A stretch of 5,512 bases of DNA from Sulfurimonas sp. (GTDB taxonomy: Bacteria > Campylobacterota > Campylobacteria > Campylobacterales > Sulfurimonadaceae). Shown one piece after another: positions 1 through 4,039 of this stretch. The position numbers and the translations under genes are program-made. The notes beneath the pieces are model-generated. The model saw nothing but the letters and a program-made list of their open reading frames with translations, had not been told where the DNA came from and did not search any database. Positions within the stretch are counted from its first letter, which is position 1. Each line of letters opens with the position of its first letter. Where the stretch lies: contig DAOVJL010000098.1 of the NCBI GenBank assembly GCA_030673275.1, positions 1 to 5,512 on the forward strand, in the 5' to 3' direction.

Positions 1-479
1 CTTGTTGTCGCACCGATTAGTGTAAATCTAGGCAAATCAATTTTAACAGTCTGAGCAGCCGGTCCGCTGCCTATAATAATATCAATTCTAAAATCTTCCA
101 TAGAAGAGTATAAGATTTCCTCTACAGACGGTGAAAGACGGTGAATTTCATCTATAAAAAGTATATCACCCTCTTCAAGATTTGTTAAAAGGGCAGCTAA
201 ATCTCCACTTTTCTCTATCATTGGAGCAGCTGTTACTTTTATATTTGCATTCATCTCATTTGCAATAATAAGTGCTAATGTAGTTTTCCCAAGTCCCGGA
301 GGTCCAAAAAACAAAACATGGTCAAGCGCTTCATCTCTTTTTTTACTCGCTTCAATAAAAACACCAAGATTCTTTTTAATCTGCTCTTGCCCGATATACT
401 CATTCCAAGCATCAGGACGAAGAGTTATCTCTGTAGTTTCTTCTGACTCAAATTTTTCTATCTCAACTAAGCGTTCCAT
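1..479 (-). CDS. ruvB: Holliday junction branch migration ATPase RuvB (5' part, truncated by window edge)
   Basis: RuvB is the hexameric AAA+ motor that, with RuvA, drives branch migration of Holliday junctions in the cytoplasm before RuvC resolves them. The window holds the first 159 residues of a protein normally about 335 residues long. The rest lies beyond position 1. Visible motifs, in order: the RuvB N-terminal signature [12 protein letters not shown] (residues 20-31), Walker [10 protein letters not shown] (59-67), Walker B with the DEIH box (110-113) followed by RLSPSVEE, the [13 protein letters not shown] stretch (126-140), and sensor 1 GATT (156-159). The ATG at 477-479 directly follows the panB stop codon. 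An AGAGGAA Shine-Dalgarno inside the panB 3' end (492-498) lies 12 bases upstream, so the gene is probably translated from the panB mRNA. No frameshift is seen. Identification is secure. Confidence 0.98.
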   Translation of the reverse strand, partial: MERLVEIEKFESEETTEITLRPDAWNEYIGQEQIKKNLGVFIEASKKRDEALDHVLFFGPPGLGKTTLALIIANEMNANIKVTAAPMIEKSGDLAALLTNLEEGDILFIDEIHRLSPSVEEILYSSMEDFRIDIIIGSGPAAQTVKIDLPRFTLIGATT

Positions 480-1271
480 TTAGTAAGTATGTTCCTCTTT
501 TGGAAATTTTTTACTCTTAACCTCATCTGCATAGTTTTGCACGGCATCTTTGACAATAGTAGCTCCATCTACATACTTCTTAACAAACTTAGGTGTAAAC
601 TCTTCAAAAAGTCCTAACATGTCAGAAAAAACAAGTACCTGTCCATCAACATCTTTACCTGCGCCTATTCCTATAACCGGAATCTTTACACTATTTGCAA
701 CTACTGCTGCTACATCTGCTTTGACACCCTCTATAACCATACAAAAAGATCCAGCTGCTTCAACTGCTTGCGCATCTTTAATAAGCTGAAGTTCCTCTGC
801 AGGATTTTTTCCTTTAACTTTATAGCCACCTTCACCGCGAACTGCCTGAGGAAGTAAACCAATATGCCCACAAACTGCTATACCATTGGCACAGAGGTAC
901 TTTATAATATCAGCTTTATCCTCTCCTCCCTCTATTTTAATACTATCTGCCGAAGTCTCCTGAAAAACTTTTATAGCATTTTTAAGAGCTTCTTCTTTAT
1001 TGGAGTATGTTCCAAAAGGCATATCACAAACTATAAAACTGTTTTTAGCACCCATACAAACAGCATTAGTGTGGTAAATCATTTGATCCAGTGTAGCACT
1101 TAGTGTGTCATTTTTACCGGCAAAACTCATATTTAAGCTATCGCCAACCAAAATCATATCGGAACTGGGCTCTAATAGTTTTGCAAAAAGTGCATCATAA
1201 GCAGTAATCATTACTAAAGGTTGAACACCTTTAGATTTTTTTATGGAGGTTATTGTCATTTTTTTAGTCAT
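480..1271 (-). CDS. panB: 3-methyl-2-oxobutanoate hydroxymethyltransferase (ketopantoate hydroxymethyltransferase)
   Basis: PanB transfers a hydroxymethyl group from 5,10-methylene-tetrahydrofolate to 2-oxoisovalerate to give ketopantoate, the first committed step of pantothenate and CoA synthesis. The product has 263 residues, almost identical in length to the E. coli enzyme (264). The TIM-barrel active-site elements are present: ITAYDA (22-27), VGDSL with the metal ligand Asp44, CDMPFG with Asp83, KIEGG with Glu114, GHIGLLPQ (135-142), and the catalytic-base segment VIEGV with Glu181. PVIGIGAG (198-205) closes the barrel. The start ATG at 1269-1271 has an AAAGAG ribosome site (1280-1285) at normal spacing. 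A second in-frame ATG four codons in is less well placed. The stop codon abuts ruvB with no gap, which suggests a panB-ruvB transcript. All key residues are intact. Confidence 0.97.
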   Translation of the reverse strand: MTKKMTITSIKKSKGVQPLVMITAYDALFAKLLEPSSDMILVGDSLNMSFAGKNDTLSATLDQMIYHTNAVCMGAKNSFIVCDMPFGTYSNKEEALKNAIKVFQETSADSIKIEGGEDKADIIKYLCANGIAVCGHIGLLPQAVRGEGGYKVKGKNPAEELQLIKDAQAVEAAGSFCMVIEGVKADVAAVVANSVKIPVIGIGAGKDVDGQVLVFSDMLGLFEEFTPKFVKKYVDGATIVKDAVQNYADEVKSKKFPKEEHTY

Positions 1272-1298
1272 TTTAAAACTCTTTTATTTAATATAAGT

Positions 1299-1304
1299 AT
1301 TTTA
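1299..1304 (-). promoter_or_regulatory. Candidate -10 box for panB-ruvB
   Basis: On the minus strand this reads TAAAAT, one base from the TATAAT consensus. It would place the transcript start near 1292 and leave a leader of about 20 bases containing the panB ribosome site. TATATT at 1290-1295 is an alternative, but it would put the start inside the Shine-Dalgarno. No -35 is recognisable, as is usual in Campylobacterota. Confidence 0.35.
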
Positions 1305-1316
1305 ACTAAAAATTGC

Positions 1317-1322
1317 TATAAT
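1317..1322 (+). promoter_or_regulatory. -10 box (TATAAT) for the HPt-trpA unit
   Basis: A perfect TATAAT preceded by GC lies 25 bases upstream of the HPt start codon. The expected transcript start is near 1329, which leaves a leader of about 19 bases carrying the ribosome site AGGAG (1334-1338), spaced 9 bases from the ATG. The upstream side is AT-rich without a clear -35. It is back to back with the panB promoter within a 76-bp gap. Confidence 0.7.
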
Positions 1323-1347
1323 AAGAACCATATAGGAGAAATATTTT

Positions 1348-1752
1348 ATGGGCATAAGAAGTGATTTAGATTCCAACTTTGATTATGAGATAGTTGATGA
1401 ATTTTTAGACCACTATTCGATGATGATTGATTATATGGATACAATGATAATCGACCTATCAAAACCAAACATGTTTGACCAAAGTGTAAATGAACTTTTT
1501 CGTGTTTTTCACAATATCAAATCAGCTTCAAGCTTTTTAAAGATTGAACCAATGGCTAAACTTTCGGCTTTTGTTGAAGATGCTCTAGATCAGCTAAGAA
1601 CTAATCATGTAGCAGTAAACGAAGAGACTGTAAACTGGTTGCTTAGCATTAGTGATATGTTCGCTGCTTGGAATGATGATTTAAAACTTGATAATGAGCT
1701 CTCTCATATAAAATATTCTCTACTTAAATTACCTGATTTGGAAAACAATTGA
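1348..1752 (+). CDS. Stand-alone HPt (histidine phosphotransfer) domain protein
   Basis: This 134-residue, all-helical acidic protein resembles the HPt/P1 domain of CheA-type kinases. Such proteins relay a phosphoryl group between a histidine kinase and a response regulator in the cytoplasm. The signature is LFRVFHNIKSASSFLKI (50-66): His55 is the likely phospho-acceptor, Lys58 the conserved lysine at +3, followed by the helix AKLSAFVEDALDQLR (70-84). The usual glycine after the lysine (HxxKG) is Ser59, and the second small-residue position is Ser62, so the motif is slightly atypical. There is no kinase, receiver or membrane segment, and the domain fills the whole protein. It has its own promoter and a good AGGAG ribosome site. 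Its TGA stop overlaps the trpA start, so the two genes are translationally linked. The partner kinase and regulator are not in the window, so the pathway is unknown. Confidence 0.82.
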   Translation: MGIRSDLDSNFDYEIVDEFLDHYSMMIDYMDTMIIDLSKPNMFDQSVNELFRVFHNIKSASSFLKIEPMAKLSAFVEDALDQLRTNHVAVNEETVNWLLSISDMFAAWNDDLKLDNELSHIKYSLLKLPDLENN

Positions 1753-2489
1753 AAAAACTTGTAGCATATATAACATCTGGATATCCGGAAAAATCTTTTA
1801 GCATTGACTTAGCATTAACACTTGGTGATAGTGGTGTTGACACATTGGAACTTGGGGTTCCATTTTCTGATCCTGTTGCGGATGGTCCACTTATAGAAAG
1901 AGCAAGCCACAGAGCATTAGACCTTGGTTTTAAATTTGAACGTATACTAGATATCTCTAAAGAAGTAGCACCTAAAGTAGATACACTTTGGATGGGTTAT
2001 TTCAACAGTTTTTATCAACAAAACATGAGTAAATTAATTCCATATGCAAGAGAGATAGGTGTTAGCGGATTAATCATACCTGACTTACCACATGAAGAAG
2101 CACTGGCATACAGTGAACTGTTTGACTCAAACAATATGTCAAATATTAGTTTTGTAGCTCCAACTGACAGCGACAAACGAATTGAAGAGATTGTAAAAGA
2201 TTCTAAAAAATTTATTTATATGGTTGCTTACACTGGGATAACAGGTTCTGGCAATGCTGAAGATTTACAACCATTTTTATCTTCCATTAGAAAATATACA
2301 CAAACACCTGTTTATGTCGGCTTTGGAGTAAACCAAAAAACCGCAAAAGACAAAGTAAAGGGTGCGGATGGTGTAATTGTTGGAAGTGCTTTTATAGATA
2401 TATTATTAAAAGATGATCTTACTTACAAACAAAAAATTTCTGAGTGTAGTGAATTAGCCAAGGTCATAAAAGACAAAATAAATAGCTAA
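1749..2489 (+). CDS. trpA: Tryptophan synthase alpha subunit (short N-terminus, TTG start)
   Basis: TrpA cleaves indole-3-glycerol phosphate to indole and glyceraldehyde 3-phosphate and passes indole to TrpB in the alpha2-beta2 complex. The catalytic pair is present in LELGVPFSDPVADGP (33-47): Glu34 and Asp45, matching Glu49 and Asp60 of the E. coli enzyme. Other TIM-barrel landmarks are IIPDLP (109-114), active-site loop 6 YTGITGSG (161-168), the phosphate-binding VGFGV (190-194) and GVIVGSAF (208-215). The length is 246 residues against about 268 in E. coli. The protein starts directly at the first barrel strand and lacks the leading helix. The start is TTG at 1749, the only possible one, because an in-frame TGA lies at 1734-1736. 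The start overlaps the HPt stop by 4 bp (TTGA), with only a weak GGAAA ribosome site, which points to translational coupling. trpB is not beside it here. Confidence 0.96.
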   Translation: MKKLVAYITSGYPEKSFSIDLALTLGDSGVDTLELGVPFSDPVADGPLIERASHRALDLGFKFERILDISKEVAPKVDTLWMGYFNSFYQQNMSKLIPYAREIGVSGLIIPDLPHEEALAYSELFDSNNMSNISFVAPTDSDKRIEEIVKDSKKFIYMVAYTGITGSGNAEDLQPFLSSIRKYTQTPVYVGFGVNQKTAKDKVKGADGVIVGSAFIDILLKDDLTYKQKISECSELAKVIKDKINS

Positions 2490-2540
2490 TAAAAATAGTT
2501 TGTAATTTTTTGAAAGTTCGTTATTAGTGGAGTTTAAGTA

Positions 2541-2590
2541 TGGTGCGCCCGACATGATTCAAACATGTGACCGCTGGTACCTAAAAGCCA
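2541..2590 (-). pseudogene. Decayed tRNA-Arg(GCG) copy A (3' half)
   Basis: This is a broken duplicate of the intact tRNA-Arg(GCG) at 3300-3376. The encoded CCA, the 3' acceptor strand, the T arm, the variable loop and the 3' side of the anticodon stem are kept: 2540-2581 matches 3299-3340 at 41 of 42 positions. The one mismatch (2561) changes the invariant T-loop C56 to T. Beyond 2581 the anticodon loop, D arm and 5' acceptor strand are scrambled, so no cloverleaf can form. It could be a tandem-duplication relic or the far attachment site of a lost element. Confidence 0.8.
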
Positions 2591-2636
2591 AAGACACCTA
2601 AAGTAGGTAATTATTCAGTTTCAAGATATTTTATTA
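2558..2636. repeat. Diverged direct repeat, copy 1 (partner 3080-3151)
   Basis: The similarity between the two decayed tRNA-Arg copies continues past the tRNA part. TCAAACATG..ACCGCTGGTAC is followed in both by an AAAA-rich anticodon-loop relic, and then by a matching AT-rich flank (AATTATTCAGTTT here, GATTATTTAGTTATT in the partner). Both copies share the same T-loop change relative to the intact tRNA. They therefore probably descend from one already mutated copy, duplicated together with its flank. Aligned by eye with several gaps. Confidence 0.55.
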
Positions 2637-2936
2637 CTCTGATTTCACGCTCTTTTTGAGCACACGTGATAACTCTTTTGTTTGTAAATCATATCCTTCT
2701 ATAAAATATGTCTTATTTACAGACTTTAAATCATCTGAGCTTTCAATAGAGCGGTCATATACTTCTTCAGCTGTGTTATCAAAACATTTATAAGTATTAC
2801 CATTCATATTTTCACCTCTAGCGTATTTTCTACCTATTCTAATATCAATTAAACGATTGTGAATTTCAACTTTATTTTTTTCTTTCTCTTTTTCATTTTC
2901 TTTAAATAGTCTAAACAATATTTTCCTTTTATTCAT
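2634..2936 (-). CDS. Small hypothetical protein inside the tRNA cluster
   Basis: I do not recognise this product. From the ATG at 2934-2936 it is 100 residues: a basic/acidic Lys-Glu-rich N-terminal stretch (FKENEKEKEKNKVE, about residues 10-23), a charged middle, and a more ordinary C-terminal half (CFDNTAEEVYDRS, FIEGYDLQTKEL). There is no signal peptide or membrane segment. No ribosome site precedes this ATG. A second in-frame ATG at 2805-2807 has a clear AGAGGTG ribosome site 5 bases upstream and would give 57 residues, so the shorter form may be the real one. The open frame is about 119 codons between stops, long for AT-rich non-coding DNA, and it even runs into the tRNA-Arg(CCT) gene. 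The stop falls exactly where the decayed tRNA repeat begins. It may be a cargo gene or remnant of a lost element. It may also not be expressed. Confidence 0.42.
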   Translation of the reverse strand: MNKRKILFRLFKENEKEKEKNKVEIHNRLIDIRIGRKYARGENMNGNTYKCFDNTAEEVYDRSIESSDDLKSVNKTYFIEGYDLQTKELSRVLKKSVKSE

Positions 2937-2963
2937 TGCATCTGTTTTTCGAGTAGTATATAT

Positions 2964-3039
2964 TGGTCTCCCTACGTGGACTCGAACCACGAGCTATCCC
3001 TTAGGAGGGGACTGCTTTATCCAGTTAAGCGATAAGGAG
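2964..3039 (-). tRNA. tRNA-Arg (anticodon CCT)
   Basis: A full cloverleaf can be folded from 76 bases with encoded CCA. The acceptor stem is CTCCTTA paired with TAGGGAG (one G-U pair). The D stem is GCTT/AAGC with loop AACTGGATA carrying the arginine identity base A20. The anticodon stem is GTCCC/GGGAT with loop CTCCTAA, giving anticodon CCT at its centre. The variable loop has 4 bases, the T stem is CGTGG/CCACG with loop TTCGAGT, and the discriminator is A. It reads the AGG arginine codon. A perfect 7-bp inverted repeat lies one base before its 5' end. Confidence 0.95.
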
Positions 3040-3040
3040 T

Positions 3041-3065
3041 ACTATGTAAACTAAACTAACATAGT
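3041..3065 (-). other. Stem-loop immediately 5' of tRNA-Arg(CCT)
   Basis: ACTATGT (3041-3047) and ACATAGT (3059-3065) form a perfect 7-bp inverted repeat around an 11-base AT-rich loop. In the minus-strand transcript the stem ends one base before the tRNA 5' end. There is no U-run, so it is not a standard terminator. It may be a processing or spacing hairpin between tRNAs, or part of the remnant DNA in this gap. Confidence 0.5.
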
Positions 3066-3079
3066 CAAAACTGAGTCAA

Positions 3080-3118
3080 ATCAAACATGACCGCTGGTAC
3101 ATAAAACCAGAGTTCTAG
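3080..3118 (-). pseudogene. Decayed tRNA-Arg(GCG) copy C (anticodon arm and part of T arm)
   Basis: This fragment aligns with the intact tRNA-Arg from the T loop to the start of the D arm. TCAAACATG, a 2-base deletion, then ACCGCTGGTAC match 3318-3339 apart from the T-loop change. The anticodon stem (CTGGT/ACCAG) still pairs, but the loop reads TTTATGT instead of TTGCGGT. The T stem is broken by the deletion, and neither acceptor strand nor a CCA is present, so it cannot be a working tRNA. It shares the C56-to-T change with copy A. Confidence 0.7.
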
Positions 3119-3151
3119 ACTGATTATTTAGTTATTGAAAGATGTTAATTG
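3080..3151. repeat. Diverged direct repeat, copy 2 (partner 2558-2636)
   Basis: This is the partner of the repeat at 2558-2636. It contains decayed tRNA-Arg copy C plus an AT-rich flank up to 5 bases before the CCA end of tRNA-fMet. The alignment needs gaps but is co-linear over about 70 bases. Confidence 0.55.
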
Positions 3152-3155
3152 GGAT

Positions 3156-3232
<77 letters not shown>

Positions 3233-3298
3233 ACATATAAAAAGATTAAATCAAGATTTTAAAAATGAAGTAAAATTGTTGTATTTCTGTTTGTAGTC

Positions 3299-3340
3299 AT
3301 GGTGCGCCCGACATGATTCGAACATGTGACCGCTGGTACC
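3299..3340. repeat. 42-bp direct repeat, tRNA-internal copy (partner 2540-2581)
   Basis: This is the 3' half of tRNA-Arg(GCG), from the anticodon loop to CCA. It is repeated in the same orientation 759 bp away at 2540-2581 with one mismatch. Position and orientation fit the attachment-site arrangement of tRNA-targeting integrative elements, but no integrase gene is present between the copies. Confidence 0.75.
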
Positions 3341-3376
3341 GCAAACCAGTGCTCTATCCAGCTGAGCTACGAGCGC
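3300..3376 (-). tRNA. tRNA-Arg (anticodon GCG)
   Basis: This is an intact 77-base cloverleaf with encoded CCA. The acceptor stem is GCGCTCG/CGGGCGC with one T-G pair. The D stem is GCTC/GAGC with loop AGCTGGATA and identity base A20. The anticodon stem is CTGGT/ACCAG with loop TTGCGGT, the T arm is ACATG-TTCGAAT-CATGT, and the discriminator is A. The anticodon GCG reads CGC and CGU arginine codons. G36-G37 fits methylation by TrmD. It is the first tRNA after the promoter at 3403-3408 and the parent of the two decayed copies downstream. Confidence 0.96.
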
Positions 3377-3379
3377 ACA

Positions 3380-3401
3380 CCATCTCTTTTAAAGAGGATG
3401 G
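3380..3401 (-). other. Stem-loop between promoter and tRNA-Arg(GCG)
   Basis: CCAT-CTCTT (3380-3388) pairs with AAGAG-ATGG (3392-3401) around TTA, with one bulged G at 3397. The structure ends 3 bases before the tRNA 5' end and begins 2 bases after the -10 box. Read-through from the zapA-like gene would contain the whole hairpin, while a transcript starting near 3396 would keep only the inner 5 bp. With no U-run, it is more likely a processing element than a terminator. Confidence 0.5.
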
Positions 3402-3402
3402 A

Positions 3403-3408
3403 ATTATA
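3403..3408 (-). promoter_or_regulatory. -10 box (TATAAT) for the tRNA cluster
   Basis: On the minus strand GATATAATTCC lies 26 bases upstream of the tRNA-Arg(GCG) 5' end, which gives a start near 3396 and a leader of about 20 bases. No -35 match is visible. It sits downstream of the zapA-like stop codon, so the tRNAs probably have their own promoter as well as possible read-through. Confidence 0.65.
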
Positions 3409-3441
3409 TCACTCTTAACTTATATTAGTATAAACTAGTGT

Positions 3442-3660
3442 TTATAATTCTAGTTTTTTGTTGATTTCTTCTATTTTTTGCTCTTGCAAAAACAAATCAT
3501 GATTTTTACGAATATAGGCTTGGAGTAAGACTTTTATTTCATTATTACCATCTACGTTAAAATCGTTTTTCATCTGTTGCTCCAAAAAAAGAGCAAAGCT
3601 ATCTTCAACATCAACATCAAAACGGCGACCACCTATATTTAAACCTAATTTCTTACTCAT
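3442..3660 (-). CDS. zapA: ZapA-like cell division protein (small)
   Basis: This 72-residue protein has the layout of ZapA, which binds FtsZ at the division site and bundles its filaments. It has an N-terminal beta-hairpin with the family-like pattern LNIGGRRFDVDV (7-18), an amphipathic helix SFALFLEQQMKNDF (21-34), and a C-terminal coiled-coil helix QAYIRKNHDLFLQEQKIEEINKKLEL (47-72) expected to dimerise. It is shorter than E. coli ZapA (about 109) because the coiled coil is brief. The start ATG at 3658-3660 lies 4 bases after the stop of the upstream coiled-coil gene, with only a weak AAGTGA ribosome site, so it is probably coupled to that gene. Pairing with a ZapB-like protein supports the call. 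Family assignment is by pattern only, and another small coiled-coil protein remains possible. Confidence 0.62.
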   Translation of the reverse strand: MSKKLGLNIGGRRFDVDVEDSFALFLEQQMKNDFNVDGNNEIKVLLQAYIRKNHDLFLQEQKIEEINKKLEL

Positions 3661-3664
3661 TCAC

Positions 3665-3892
3665 TTAACCCATAATACTTTCTATTTTTTCAACTATCTC
3701 TTCTATCTCTAAATCTTTCATAGCATTTTGTTCTATTAATTTGTCTATCTCTTGATTTTTTATTTCACTTTCAGATTTTAGTGTCACTACCTCTGTTCTA
3801 AGCATTTCATTTTCACCCTTTAGAGAGTGATACTGTTGTAATATAGTTGATACTTTTTCATTTAGTTTTTCTAAAGTTGTTTGATTTTGCAT
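3665..3892 (-). CDS. Small coiled-coil protein, ZapB-like
   Basis: This 75-residue acidic protein is almost entirely one helix with heptad-spaced hydrophobic residues from about residue 7 to 73 (for example Leu24, Leu31, Leu38, Ile49, Leu52, Ile63, Ile66, Ile70, Ile73). The block YHSLKGENEMLRTEV (21-35) resembles the LKxEN.xLR core of ZapB and related division coiled coils. ZapB is an FtsZ-ring factor that works through ZapA, and a ZapA-like gene follows 4 bases downstream, which supports a division role by association. There is no signal peptide or membrane segment. The start ATG at 3890-3892 has an AGGAA ribosome site (3898-3902) and a TATAAT box at 3910-3915. Low-complexity coiled coils match many families, so the specific name is uncertain. 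Confidence 0.72.
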   Translation of the reverse strand: MQNQTTLEKLNEKVSTILQQYHSLKGENEMLRTEVVTLKSESEIKNQEIDKLIEQNAMKDLEIEEIVEKIESIMG

Positions 3893-3909
3893 AAAAATTC
3901 CTACTTTGC

Positions 3910-3915
3910 ATTATA
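3910..3915 (-). promoter_or_regulatory. -10 box (TATAAT) for the zapB-like/zapA-like unit
   Basis: A perfect TATAAT on the minus strand lies 17 bases upstream of the start codon. The predicted transcript start near 3903 leaves a very short leader just long enough for the AGGAA ribosome site. The upstream sequence is strongly AT-rich with no -35. Confidence 0.6.
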
Positions 3916-4005
3916 TGAATATAATTCTATCATAATTTAAAAAAAATCAAACATTAAACTCATTTTTAGAGTGGTGTTCTCTGTAATCTATAAGCAGATA
4001 TTTAT

Positions 4006-4016
4006 CATTAATAATG
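4006..4016. promoter_or_regulatory. Small palindrome upstream of uvrB -10 (possible operator)
   Basis: CATTA-A-TAATG is a perfect 11-bp palindrome centred 16 bases before the uvrB -10 box, about where a -35 element would lie. A repressor or activator site is possible. The bases are all common in AT-rich DNA, so chance is also plausible. Confidence 0.25.
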
Positions 4017-4026
4017 GCAAATCAGC

Positions 4027-4032
4027 TATAAT
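4027..4032 (+). promoter_or_regulatory. -10 box (TATAAT) for uvrB
   Basis: GCTATAATTCC ends only 7 bases before the uvrB ATG. A normal start position would put the first transcribed base at or next to the A of the start codon, which implies a leaderless mRNA. No Shine-Dalgarno lies before the ATG, in agreement. Confidence 0.65.
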
Positions 4033-4039
4033 TCCATCA

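Noticed and set aside
127..146. Tandem GACGGTGAA repeat
   Set aside because: It encodes conserved RuvB residues (RLSPSV) right after the DEIH box; a codon-level coincidence.
550..1103. Two plus-strand 79-codon open frames (550-789 and 864-1103)
   Set aside because: They lie antisense to panB, whose full-length product has all catalytic residues. No ribosome sites or sensible protein features.
2486..2527. Inverted repeat CTAATAA/TTATTAG after trpA as a terminator
   Set aside because: The loop is 28 bases, the stem is all weak pairs but one, it overlaps the trpA stop, and there is no U-run directly after it.
2597..2609. Short palindrome ACCTA-AAG-TAGGT
   Set aside because: Only 5 bp per arm, no U-run, and it lies in decayed repeat sequence. 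Likely chance.
2937..2990. Extension of the small ORF to a GTG at 2990
   Set aside because: That start is inside the T arm of a well-formed tRNA-Arg(CCT), so the coding region must begin later.
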